The translations under genes and the position numbers were made by a program. The notes under the pieces are model-generated. The model was not told where the DNA came from and ran no database searches. It was given only the letters and a program-made list of their open reading frames with translations. From Turicibacter sp. (lineage in GTDB: Bacteria > Bacillota > Bacilli > MOL361 > Turicibacteraceae), in contig JAUMTV010000113.1 of NCBI GenBank assembly GCA_030531025.1, positions 1-9,644 on the forward strand: DNA of 9,644 nt. The letters are read 5' to 3'. Shown piece by piece: positions 1 through 7,122 of this stretch. How positions within the stretch are numbered: position 1 is the first letter of the stretch; each line of letters begins with the position of its first letter.

Positions 1-115
1 CATATTGGGCAGGTCATTTTTTTATAGCTGTGATCTTTTATTTTTATACAACCTATTTCTCTTTATATTGATGGCTATTTTGATTTCATTAAAAGACTTA
101 TTATCAACAAAAAGT

Positions 116-2464
116 TTATTTTTTACTGATTTTAATTATGGCACTATCCCCTTTTGATGCTGTAATTTGAGCCGTAATTCCTAATTGTTGTAACTTAGAA
201 CCAAGTGTCGGCAACTCTTGGTTCATGTAATCTGTTTTATCTTTAAAGTGTGGTGTAGCGGAACCGTATTTATCCACGGCTTGACGCCCATAATAGTCAC
301 TAGCATCAACGACAAATTTACTTCCTCCTTTTGAGTTAAACGCCGCATCATGCATCTGATAAACATTACTTGCATAAGTTGTTGTTTGATCATCCCAAAT
401 CCATTGAATATTACGCTGATCCGCATCAATGACAGATAAGAATCCACCACCTGGGTGAGAGGCTCCCCAGTTTTCAGTGTAATATTCATTCACATACCAA
501 ACAACCATTCCTTCATCATAAGCAAAATTAGTTCCTAAAACAGAATTATGTGCTAATCCCACGTCTACTCCTGTATGTGTGCGCCATTCAATTAAATAAT
601 AATTCGTTGCATATTGGACACCTTTATCATGAATAAATCCATCTAAAACAACGTTATCAATAGATTCAGCCTCATTACTAAATAATACTTCTTCATGATC
701 TAAAACCATAAGATCATCAACATAAATTCCTTGTCCATATGTGTAGTTATCTGTTGCATACACTAATTGAATTTCTACTTCTTTACCGTTATATTGACTC
801 AAACCAAAATAAATATCAGCCCAGCCATCAGAGGTTCCGGTAAGTCCATGCGGAACAATGATTTCAGCTTCCGGGTCATGGTTACTTGTTGTAATGTTAC
901 CTGGAATAATCGTCCAAATCTCACTATCGACTTCTTTGACTTGTACATATGCAAAATCCCATCCTTCTTCAATATCATACCAAGCTTTGAACTGAAAAGC
1001 TGGATTGGTTGCAGAGGATAAATCAACTGTCGTTGTTAAAGTATGATAAAGGTTAGTTCCATCGACTCCTTTCCCACTCCAATAAACATACTCCCCACTA
1101 ACTGGTGTTGTAATTGGGATTTCTAAATCTGGCAAGTTAATCCGAATCACTTCTCCTGTTTGGCTCGCTGAATTCAACTGAATCGTTGTCCCTTTAGACG
1201 TCAACTCATCATAATTTAGGACAGTTTGATTTTGGAAGTTCCCACCGTAAGTCTGTTGTAAAATTTGTCGACTATATGGACTAATTCCTGTTGGTTCTGT
1301 TCCTTGAATCGTCCCGCTCCAACTTCCTGAAGACATGAGTGACCATCTAGAAATCGGTTCACTTGTTCCACTGCTATATTGCGTGTCATATTCATCAGGT
1401 AAGCCTAAATCATGACCGAACTCATGACAAAATACACCGGCAGATCCATCTTCTGGGTTAATAATATAATCATAAGCATAATAATTTCGAGTGTTTCCTT
1501 CATCATCTTGATACTCAGTTCCGGGTATTGAGTACAATCCTCCCAGTGTCCATCGATGTGACCAGATGGCATCACTACCAAGTGAACCTCCACCTGCTTC
1601 TTCTCCAACACCGGCATGAATAACTAATAAGTAGTCAATCATCCCATCTGGCTCATGGTAATTACCATCTCCCTCTAAGTCATAACGATCAATCTTATCA
1701 AAATCAGCTAAATTAATCGATGGATCATTTGCTAATTCTTTTAGGGCATCTGCCACAAGTTCACGTGGGCGAGCATCATTTGCTTCATCTGTCGATGCTC
1801 CATAATACGCAGCCGTTTCTGGTGCAGTATACCAGTCTGTAACTGTTCCATTAATAATCAAAGTTCCTCCAGACTGCTCTTCATAATACTGCTTCATTGA
1901 AATGAAATTTTCACCGTTTGGACCTGTGTAACCGTCATCACCAAATAACATATTTTGATAATGCTCTTTAGAGTAATCGTCATAATAAAGTGTCGTTTCG
2001 TCTGGCTGAATTTGCCCATGTTTATAATCACTATATTCAACCATAATCGCTAAGACATTTAATTTTGTGACCTCATCACTACGACGTGAATTAAAAGCAG
2101 GTAATAAAGATTTACTTTGTTTAGCTTGTAACTCACGTTCTTCTTTACTTAACGTCACATCATTTTGTTTAGCAATTTCTTTCATATAAGCTTCATAGGC
2201 TTCATGTGTTTCATATGCACTTGCCTCTGATGAAATTTTGCCCTCATTTTTCAACATTTTTACGATTCCTTGCTCATCTGCTAATGTTGCATCAATAGGT
2301 CCTCCTGTTGTGTAGTATCTTTGATTAGATTGATTAACACCTACGCTAGAAGAAAAAGAGGTTAATTCAGTTACATCATGTGCTTTAGTTATAGTTAATG
2401 AAGTCGTTGCCGCTAATCCAGCTAAAATGAGACGAGCCATCAGTGTATTCGATTTCTTAGCCAT
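116..2464 (-). CDS. Secreted M6 zinc metalloprotease, immune inhibitor A (InhA) type
   Basis: This is a 782-residue secreted protease, close to the roughly 800 residues of Bacillus InhA. A signal peptide is visible: lysines at 3-4, arginine 11, a hydrophobic core at 12-25 and likely cleavage after Ala28. A propeptide-like segment runs to about residue 130. The M6 catalytic domain holds the zinc motif HEFGHDLGLPD, with His347, Glu348, His351 and Asp357, followed by a SLMSSGSW segment (Met377) that fits the Met-turn. An acidic DLEGDG...DGMIDY segment before it is typical of InhA. Residues about 455-600 look like the MAM-like beta domain, and the C-terminal part resembles the remaining InhA domains. 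There is no sortase signal, so release outside the cell is likely. Family members degrade host antimicrobial peptides and matrix proteins; the substrate here is unknown. The ATG at 2464 is chosen because it gives the signal peptide and has a G-rich Shine-Dalgarno tract 7 bases upstream. It stands alone, divergent from the ABC operon, and no clear terminator is seen in 1-115. Confidence 0.95.
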   Translation of the reverse strand: MAKKSNTLMARLILAGLAATTSLTITKAHDVTELTSFSSSVGVNQSNQRYYTTGGPIDATLADEQGIVKMLKNEGKISSEASAYETHEAYEAYMKEIAKQNDVTLSKEERELQAKQSKSLLPAFNSRRSDEVTKLNVLAIMVEYSDYKHGQIQPDETTLYYDDYSKEHYQNMLFGDDGYTGPNGENFISMKQYYEEQSGGTLIINGTVTDWYTAPETAAYYGASTDEANDARPRELVADALKELANDPSINLADFDKIDRYDLEGDGNYHEPDGMIDYLLVIHAGVGEEAGGGSLGSDAIWSHRWTLGGLYSIPGTEYQDDEGNTRNYYAYDYIINPEDGSAGVFCHEFGHDLGLPDEYDTQYSSGTSEPISRWSLMSSGSWSGTIQGTEPTGISPYSRQILQQTYGGNFQNQTVLNYDELTSKGTTIQLNSASQTGEVIRINLPDLEIPITTPVSGEYVYWSGKGVDGTNLYHTLTTTVDLSSATNPAFQFKAWYDIEEGWDFAYVQVKEVDSEIWTIIPGNITTSNHDPEAEIIVPHGLTGTSDGWADIYFGLSQYNGKEVEIQLVYATDNYTYGQGIYVDDLMVLDHEEVLFSNEAESIDNVVLDGFIHDKGVQYATNYYLIEWRTHTGVDVGLAHNSVLGTNFAYDEGMVVWYVNEYYTENWGASHPGGGFLSVIDADQRNIQWIWDDQTTTYASNVYQMHDAAFNSKGGSKFVVDASDYYGRQAVDKYGSATPHFKDKTDYMNQELPTLGSKLQQLGITAQITASKGDSAIIKISKK

Positions 2465-2471
2465 TATGAAT

Positions 2472-2480
2472 CCCCCCCCT
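2472..2480 (-). promoter_or_regulatory. Homopolymeric G8 Shine-Dalgarno tract of the InhA-type gene
   Basis: On the minus strand the only Shine-Dalgarno-like sequence before the protease start is AGGGGGGGGA, with eight consecutive G. It ends 7 bases before the ATG. Other genes in the window use AGGAGG or AAGGAG. A run of eight G in such AT-rich DNA is unusual, and it can change length by replication slippage, which would alter ribosome binding or spacing. The tract is directly visible; the role in variable expression is inference. Confidence 0.7.
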
Positions 2481-2492
2481 TAAATTAAAATA

Positions 2493-2523
2493 ATGATAAC
2501 AATAATATACATAAATTTGGCAA
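2493..2523 (-). promoter_or_regulatory. Possible sigma-A promoter of the InhA-type gene
   Basis: On the minus strand a -35-like TTGCCA (2518-2523) is followed after 19 bases by TATCAT (2493-2498), a five-of-six match to the -10 box. The spacing is longer than the ideal 17, and several overlapping AT-rich alternatives exist, so this is only a candidate. It would give a leader of about 25 bases containing the G8 tract. Confidence 0.3.
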
Positions 2524-2650
2524 TTTTAACCACACCTATTGAGAAATACAGAAATTTAATGAAAGTAATTAACATTTAACAGCAAAAGGCATCACGTGAA
2601 AACCGTCAAAACAAAGAGAATCCTTAAGAAACTGTCGAAAAGATTACATC

Positions 2651-2757
2651 TATATGTATAGCGAAATATCTTTCACATTTTTAAAAATAGACTTAGTTGA
2701 TTAGTCTTTTTAGTAGATAGGCTAACGATAGTCACACTAAACATTTTTCGGCTATGA
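2651..2757. repeat. AT-rich module with inverted GCGAAA-type ends, next to hairpin array 1
   Basis: The left end reads TATAGCGAAA (2657-2666) and the right end TTTTTCGGCTAT, whose reverse complement ATAGCCGAAAAA matches it with one extra base. Inside is a hairpin, AGACT (2689-2693) pairing with AGTCT (2703-2707) and extended by an A-run and a T-run. A module with similar ends lies beside array 2 (9451-9599), also on the far side of the array when both are read in the same orientation. No protein is encoded here. That the two modules are copies of one element is inferred from their ends and position; the interiors look divergent. Confidence 0.4.
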
Positions 2758-2827
2758 AAAGCTTAGCGCTACTTCTATATAAACTCATCTATTTGTTGAG
2801 AAAAAAACTCTGCTAATTAAGAAAATT

Positions 2828-2989
2828 CACGAGCTTCGCTACGTGCGGTAGGGAACCCATACCCTACCAGCGGAGGAGAGCCATGATCCCACTCTTCGAG
2901 CGTGCCACATGGCGCAGGGAACCTATTCCCTAGCAGTTGAGGAATAGATTTCTTCGAAATCGCCAGGGAACCCATGACTTAAGTCATGG
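2828..2989 (-). repeat. Hairpin-repeat array 1 (conserved connectors, variable palindromes)
   Basis: Four palindromes alternate with conserved connectors. Palindromes, plus-strand coordinates: CACGAGC-TTC-GCTACGTG (2828-2845, one bulge); a long imperfect one around TTC with CCATG/CATGG ends (2881-2912); GATTTC-TTC-GAAATC (2947-2961); and the perfect CCATGACTTAAGTCATGG (2972-2989). Connectors at 2846-2880 and 2913-2946 fold on themselves: GGTAGGG (2847-2853) with CCCTACC (2862-2868), and AGGGAA (2916-2921) with TTCCCT (2926-2931). A short third connector lies at 2962-2971. Read on the minus strand the loops are GAA and the connector contains CCTCCGCTGGTAGGG, exactly the 15 bases found in array 2 at 9304-9318. 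The array sits between the divergent starts of the protease and the ABC operon, upstream of the likely ABC promoter. The family is not recognised. Confidence 0.75.
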
Positions 2990-3032
2990 TGTTTGGTGAC
3001 TTATGGTTGTGGAATTTGAGGGTTGGTGTGGC

Positions 3033-3066
3033 TATACTAGAACTATAAGACAAGTACCATAGGAGG
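3033..3066 (+). promoter_or_regulatory. Likely -10 box and strong ribosome binding site of the ABC operon
   Basis: TATACT (3033-3038) is a good -10 hexamer about 35 bases before the start codon. No convincing -35 is seen at 16-18 bases, so the promoter may be weak or need an activator. AGGAGG (3061-3066) lies 7 bases before the ATG at 3074 and decides that start over the in-frame ATG two codons later. Confidence 0.45.
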
Positions 3067-3073
3067 AAAGGTT

Positions 3074-4009
3074 ATGAGTATGATTAAAGTTTCAAATATT
3101 ACAAAACGTTTTAATGATAAACTTGTGCTTGATAATATCAATTTTGAAATTGAGAAAGGTGAAATTTTTGGATTAATTGGTCCTAATGGAGCAGGAAAAT
3201 CTACATTAATTAATATTATGACGACATTGATTGATGCCACAAATGGATCCGTTGAGATTGGGGGCTATGATATTAAGAAAAATCCCATCGAAGCAAAATC
3301 TTTAATTGGGCTTGTCCCACAAGAGCTGGCTTTGTTCGAAGAGATGAATGCATATGATAACTTACAATTTTTCGGTTCACTTTATGGGTTAAGTCGAAAA
3401 GTATTAAAACAACGTATTGAGGAAGCTCTTCAAGTGACAGGATTAAGTGATCATCGAAAACAAAAAGTTAAAAAATTCTCTGGTGGAATGAAACGTCGCC
3501 TCAATATTGCAGCAGCTATTATGCATCATCCTCAAATATTAATTATGGATGAACCGACAGTTGGAGTTGACCCACAATCACGCAATCACATCTTTGAATT
3601 TATCCGTCACATGAATCAACAAAATAATACAACAATTATTTATACATCACATTATATGGAAGAGATTGAAGAGCTTTGTTCAAAAGTCTTTATTATCGAC
3701 TTAGGAAAAGAAATTGCTTATGGTAGTAAAGAACAAATTAAATCTTTATCCGCTGAACAAACAAAAGTTATCTTAAATTTAAATCATTCTAATGCTAATA
3801 TCGTGCTTCATCTCAAACAACTTAATGGCGTCTTAGCAGTAGATGAGATGTCAAACCAACTCTCATTAACTATTAATCAATCATTTAAATTAGCTTCTGT
3901 CATTACGACATTAGAAGAAGCTGATGTTCAGTTACAAAGCATTAGTTATGAACAACCACGCCTTGAAGATGTCTTCTTATGGTTAACTGGTAAGTCATTA
4001 CGTGATTAG
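3074..4009 (+). CDS. ABC transporter ATP-binding protein (YfiL/LnrL-like exporter ATPase)
   Basis: This 311-residue cytoplasmic ATPase powers the two membrane proteins encoded next. All nucleotide-binding motifs are present: Walker A GPNGAGKST (36-44), Q-loop Gln83, signature FSGGM (135-139), Walker B ILIMDEP (155-161) with Asp159 and Glu160, and H-loop His193. The signature has Phe and Met where LSGGQ is canonical, common in drug- and antibiotic-export ATPases of the ABC-2 class. After about residue 215 a C-terminal DUF4162-like extension ends with the typical LEDVFLWLTG stretch. Length and one-ATPase-plus-two-permeases order match Bacillus subtilis YfiLMN (LnrLMN), which gives resistance to linearmycin-type polyenes. 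The substrate here cannot be read from sequence. The stop codon overlaps the Shine-Dalgarno of the next gene, so translation is probably coupled. No two-component regulator like LnrJK is in the window. Confidence 0.93.
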   Translation: MSMIKVSNITKRFNDKLVLDNINFEIEKGEIFGLIGPNGAGKSTLINIMTTLIDATNGSVEIGGYDIKKNPIEAKSLIGLVPQELALFEEMNAYDNLQFFGSLYGLSRKVLKQRIEEALQVTGLSDHRKQKVKKFSGGMKRRLNIAAAIMHHPQILIMDEPTVGVDPQSRNHIFEFIRHMNQQNNTTIIYTSHYMEEIEELCSKVFIIDLGKEIAYGSKEQIKSLSAEQTKVILNLNHSNANIVLHLKQLNGVLAVDEMSNQLSLTINQSFKLASVITTLEEADVQLQSISYEQPRLEDVFLWLTGKSLRD

Positions 4010-4020
4010 GAGGAATTAAA

Positions 4021-5109
4021 ATGAGATTACTAACATGGGTTTATGTTAACTTAAAAGTGATGGTTAAGCAGTTTCCAGTGACGATCTTATATATGATTGG
4101 ACTTCCTTTATTTATCGGTTTTTTAATGGGAAATATGATGACGATGCTATTTGAAAATCCAAATAACATTGAGCCTATCCGTATTCAAATTATTGATGAA
4201 GATCAGTCAACACTCTCTAACCAATTTATCACTTTCTTATCAGATGAATCATTACAACCTTATATTGAAATTTCAGATGAATCACTTCAAGTAACATTAA
4301 CAATTCCAAAAGGATATGAAGAAGCGTTACTAAATCAAATAGAAAATACGCTTGTACTTACTAAGGAAGAATCTAAAAATAATCATGCACTTTCTCTTTC
4401 AACCCTGCAACAGTTACTTAATCAATATCACGAGCAGTTCATGGTAAATCTCTCAGACGAAACATCAGATATCCTTTCTTTAATTTATAATAAATCCAGT
4501 CTGACGTCTGAGTATGTTGATACACCTTTACAAATAAACTCTCATACATACTACTCTATTTCGATGATGGGGTTTTTTATCTTCATGATGATTTTAAATT
4601 TTACCGCAGCGGGATATAAAACAGCTGAACTCGGCTTAAATAAACGATTTTCAGCAATTCCATTAACACGCTTAGCTATGTTTAATTATGACTTTATCGG
4701 TAATCTTATTTATTGCTTCATCCTATTATTTATTTATGTGTTATTTTATCGTCTAATCGGTTATTCATTTACAGGTTCATTCGGATTACTCATGCTTATT
4801 GTACTAGCAACAAGTTTATTTACCGTTAGCATTGGATCCTTTATTAAAAACTTCTTTTCTTCTAAGTATGGATACTTAATTTCTTATTTATTATTTTTCA
4901 TTCAAATTTTCGTCGGGGGATCGTTTATGCCGATGAAACAACTGCAATTTTTATCTCCCTCTCAGTTTATTGTTCAAATGTTTAATCAATATATCTTAGT
5001 TGGAACATGGGAAAGTATTCAGTCTCCTTTCCTCATTGTCCTTGCCATCGGTTTAACACTTTATGGTCTAACATGTTTAAAAGAAAAATATCATTGGTGG
5101 GAGGTCTAA
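4021..5109 (+). CDS. ABC-2 type exporter permease, first subunit (YfiM/LnrM-like)
   Basis: This 362-residue membrane protein has the ABC-2 layout. One N-terminal membrane helix (about 18-41) is followed by a large outside loop of about 135 residues, then five helices at about 178-200, 224-246, 254-275, 284-302 and 336-353. The loop is polar, rich in Asp, Glu, Gln and Ser, and lacks cysteines. The start at 4021 is supported by a GGAGG that begins inside the stop codon of the ATPase gene. It should pair with the second permease to form the channel driven by the ATPase. It is shorter than B. subtilis YfiM (about 396 residues) but has the same architecture. The family call rests on topology and operon context, not on a diagnostic motif. 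Confidence 0.88.
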   Translation: MRLLTWVYVNLKVMVKQFPVTILYMIGLPLFIGFLMGNMMTMLFENPNNIEPIRIQIIDEDQSTLSNQFITFLSDESLQPYIEISDESLQVTLTIPKGYEEALLNQIENTLVLTKEESKNNHALSLSTLQQLLNQYHEQFMVNLSDETSDILSLIYNKSSLTSEYVDTPLQINSHTYYSISMMGFFIFMMILNFTAAGYKTAELGLNKRFSAIPLTRLAMFNYDFIGNLIYCFILLFIYVLFYRLIGYSFTGSFGLLMLIVLATSLFTVSIGSFIKNFFSSKYGYLISYLLFFIQIFVGGSFMPMKQLQFLSPSQFIVQMFNQYILVGTWESIQSPFLIVLAIGLTLYGLTCLKEKYHWWEV

Positions 5110-5112
5110 TCT

Positions 5113-6177
5113 ATGTTTAAGCTTGCATTAATTCATATTCAACGCTATTTTAAAAATCCCATCTTACTCTTAATGATGGGACCTGTTCCACTTCTTTTAG
5201 TCGTTGGGAGTCTCTTCTCTTCTGATAGTGATAATAATAATTTAATACCGAAGGTAGCCTTCATTTTAGAAACAAAAGGGTCTTATGAAACAGCCTTACT
5301 TGAAGATTTACAAGTTGAGGATCAATACATCTATTTGAATGATAAATCGACAGCATTAAATGAATTAAAGTCTAATGAGTTAGCTGGTGTTATTTACATT
5401 CCCTCCTCTTTTTCTGAGAAGTTAGCGAATGGATTAAAACCAAATTTAACGATTTACAAAACAACGAATGCAGCTGGAACAGCTGAAACTGAATTAGCTG
5501 TCGAGGCAAAAATTAAAAGTTGGTTAAAAGATTACTATCAACTAGAAGATATTAATCCTACAAAAACAGTAATCGAATCTAAAGAAAATAATACTGACAT
5601 GTCGTTTACGATGTTTATTGTGATGATTATTTACTTTATGTTTATTGCAGCTGCTACACTGGCTCGTGATGTTCAGCAACTAAAACAGCAAAAGATTTTA
5701 CATCGAACATTGAGTACAGCCAATAAAGATCACCAGATTTTTGGTGGACTTGTCTTAGCGATGTGCTTAGTTCAAGGGATATGTTTTACGATTGTTTATT
5801 ATTTAGGAACGTTAATTTTAGATGTTTCAATTCCTAATGTTTTTCTACCGTTACTTTTAATGTTTACGATGTCTTTTGTTGCTTCAAGCTTAGTCATCTT
5901 TTTAACTCGAATTTTTAAACATCCGAATCTTCTTGAAATAGTGATTATTATGTACACCCTTGTTGGATTTATTTTGTCAATACTTCCACTTGATATATTT
6001 AATTTAGGAATTAGTTCAGCCTTTGCTACTAACATTGCAAAGCTATTTCCAATCTACTGGGCCTTTGATGCCGCACTAAACTTTACACTTTGGCCAAATT
6101 TATTTATTATCTTCTTATTTGGGATGGTCTTTTTAAGCGCTGGAAGCTTTAAACTTAAAAACTTTATACAAAGTTAA
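5113..6177 (+). CDS. ABC-2 type exporter permease, second subunit (YfiN/LnrN-like)
   Basis: This 354-residue permease begins 3 bases after the previous stop, with its ribosome binding site GGGAGGT inside the end of that gene. Topology repeats the ABC-2 plan: helix about 15-36, an outside domain to about residue 162, then helices near 165-184, 208-235, 242-267, 276-300 and 329-347. A cytoplasmic segment after the second helix (ARDVQQLKQQKIL) resembles the coupling region of this class. It is a paralogue-like partner of the upstream permease and probably forms a heterodimer with it. It is the last gene of the operon; only a weak AT-rich inverted repeat and a larger hairpin without a U-tract follow, so the end of the transcript is not clear. 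Confidence 0.88.
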   Translation: MFKLALIHIQRYFKNPILLLMMGPVPLLLVVGSLFSSDSDNNNLIPKVAFILETKGSYETALLEDLQVEDQYIYLNDKSTALNELKSNELAGVIYIPSSFSEKLANGLKPNLTIYKTTNAAGTAETELAVEAKIKSWLKDYYQLEDINPTKTVIESKENNTDMSFTMFIVMIIYFMFIAAATLARDVQQLKQQKILHRTLSTANKDHQIFGGLVLAMCLVQGICFTIVYYLGTLILDVSIPNVFLPLLLMFTMSFVASSLVIFLTRIFKHPNLLEIVIIMYTLVGFILSILPLDIFNLGISSAFATNIAKLFPIYWAFDAALNFTLWPNLFIIFLFGMVFLSAGSFKLKNFIQS

Positions 6178-6240
6178 ATAAATACAACAAATGATTTATT
6201 GAGTTATTTAAATCTAAACCTAAGTCCATTAAGATAGAAA

Positions 6241-6280
6241 GAACCGCTGTATTGTCGTACGCTAATTATACAGTGGGCTC
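6241..6280. other. Large imperfect hairpin between the ABC operon and the small membrane gene
   Basis: CCGCTGTAT (6244-6252) pairs with ATACAGTGG (6268-6276), nine pairs including one G-T, with further outer pairing GA/TC at 6241-6242 and 6279-6280 across mismatches. The loop is 15 bases. No T-run follows on the plus strand; on the minus strand the stem is followed by TTCTTTCT, so a weak minus-strand terminator is possible. It could also be the remnant of an element or a small RNA. Apart from this, nothing is recognised in 6178-6330. Confidence 0.45.
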
Positions 6281-6331
6281 AATTAATGCCATCAAACAAG
6301 AACAGTAGCATTCACTTAAAACAACAAAAAA

Positions 6332-6358
6332 TTGTACAAATAATCGATCTAGTATAAA
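6332..6358 (+). promoter_or_regulatory. Possible promoter of the small membrane gene
   Basis: TATAAA (6353-6358) is preceded by TTGTAC (6332-6337) with a spacer of only 15 bases. The -10 is good but the spacing is short, so this is tentative. Transcription from here would give a leader of about 60 bases before the start at 6429. Confidence 0.3.
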
Positions 6359-6428
6359 TTAGGAACGTTTCACAATAATGCAATCAGCAAACTATTACAT
6401 CTTTTATAAATTCATAGAGGTGAATGTT

Positions 6429-6584
6429 ATGAGTCAAAACAATGATAAAAAAACTAGTAATTACTATTTTCCACTTTTTATAGGAATAGGACTTATATTT
6501 GGAATAATCATTAACCAATTAGCAACAGGATTATGTTTAGGTGTTGCTATTGGTCTTGCTTTAGATTATAAAAAGAAAAAATAG
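6429..6584 (+). CDS. Small membrane protein, glycine-rich two-helix type, 51 residues
   Basis: The start at 6429 is preferred because GAGGTGA (6416-6422) lies 6 bases upstream; an in-frame ATG at 6378 has no ribosome binding site. The product has a short polar N-terminus (MSQNNDKKTSN), two hydrophobic stretches rich in Gly at about 13-29 and 32-46, separated by NQL, and a Lys-rich tail. This pattern matches small glycine-zipper-like membrane proteins common in Firmicutes, whose function is unknown. It has its own terminator 25 bases downstream. Positive charges at both ends suggest a hairpin topology with both termini inside. The sequence gives no function. Confidence 0.75.
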   Translation: MSQNNDKKTSNYYFPLFIGIGLIFGIIINQLATGLCLGVAIGLALDYKKKK

Positions 6585-6609
6585 ATTAAATTTTAAAACA
6601 GAACCCAAT

Positions 6610-6647
6610 AAAAAAACTTATCCGAAAGCTTTCAGATAAGTTTTTTT
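6610..6647. terminator. Bidirectional rho-independent terminator
   Basis: ACTTATC (6616-6622) pairs with GATAAGT (6635-6641), the stem continuing inward as GAAAG/CTTTC after one mismatch. Seven A precede it and seven T follow, so it works in both directions. It ends the small membrane gene on the plus strand and the radical SAM/deformylase-like operon on the minus strand. Confidence 0.9.
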
Positions 6648-6694
6648 GTCTTTTATTTCACTAACCCTTTTTAAATACTATTACAGACTTAGCT

Positions 6695-7105
6695 TTAGAT
6701 AATAATTCCATTACAATGATCAATCTCATGCTGAATAATTTGTGCGACAAAGCCAGTAAACGTTCCTTTTTGTTTTTTAAAGTCTTTATCTAAATATTCA
6801 ACGACGATTGTCTCATAACGAGTCGTCTGTCTAACCCCTGTTAATGATAAACAGCTTTCCTCCGTCACATAACTTTTTTCTTGTTTTAAAATGACTGGAT
6901 TAATCATAGGAACAATCATCTCACCTATTGCAAATACAATAATACGCTTTTTCACACCAATCATATTTGCAGCCATCCCTACACAACCATCAAGGTTGGC
7001 TCTTAATGTATCCATTAAATCTTCAACTACACCTAAATCAGCCTTCGTCGCTGGTTCTGACTTTTCAGCTAAAAATAAAACATCTTTCATAATCGGTCTA
7101 ATCAT
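6695..7105 (-). CDS. Small peptide deformylase-like metalloprotein
   Basis: This 136-residue protein has the three peptide deformylase motifs in order. Motif I is GCVGMAANMIG (40-50), where classical enzymes have GxGxAAxQ; the conserved Gln is Asn47 here. Motif II is EESCLS (82-87), with metal ligand Cys85 and Ser84 in place of the usual Gly. Motif III is QHEIDH (125-130), with His126, catalytic Glu127 and His130. So the metal site is intact while two substrate-site positions are changed. It is shorter than typical deformylases (about 160-190 residues). Small proteins with the GMAANMIG form are frequent in Firmicutes and are usually annotated as deformylase; removal of N-formyl groups is expected but not assured. 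An AAGGAG directly after the upstream stop lies 12 bases before the ATG, somewhat far, and a weaker AGGA is closer. Only 17 bases separate it from the radical SAM gene, so the two are co-transcribed. Confidence 0.85.
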   Translation of the reverse strand: MIRPIMKDVLFLAEKSEPATKADLGVVEDLMDTLRANLDGCVGMAANMIGVKKRIIVFAIGEMIVPMINPVILKQEKSYVTEESCLSLTGVRQTTRYETIVVEYLDKDFKKQKGTFTGFVAQIIQHEIDHCNGIII

Positions 7106-7122
7106 CTTATCCTAGCACTCCT

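Noticed and set aside
1..115. Terminator or gene remnant downstream of the protease
   Set aside because: Only short AT-rich runs are present; no stem with a following T-tract on the minus strand and no coding signal could be supported.
799..1617. Additional open reading frames overlapping the protease gene in other frames
   Set aside because: They lack ribosome binding sites and known motifs and lie fully within the well-supported M6 protease gene.
2491..2510. Fur-box-like AT-rich sequence upstream of the protease
   Set aside because: Only the left half resembles the consensus; the right half matches about four of seven bases, which is expected in AT-rich DNA.
2465..3073. Riboswitch or T-box leader for the ABC operon
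   Set aside because: The likely -10 at 3033-3038 lies downstream of the hairpins, so they would not be in the operon leader, and no known riboswitch core is recognisable.
6378..6428. Upstream in-frame start for the small membrane protein, giving 68 residues
   Set aside because: No Shine-Dalgarno precedes 6378, while the ATG at 6429 has GAGGTGA at proper spacing, and the added residues do not look like a conserved N-terminus.
6429..6584. The small membrane gene as a precursor peptide for the radical SAM enzyme
   Set aside because: It is on the opposite strand, separated by a bidirectional terminator, has membrane-helix composition, and lacks a leader/core layout or modifiable-residue pattern.
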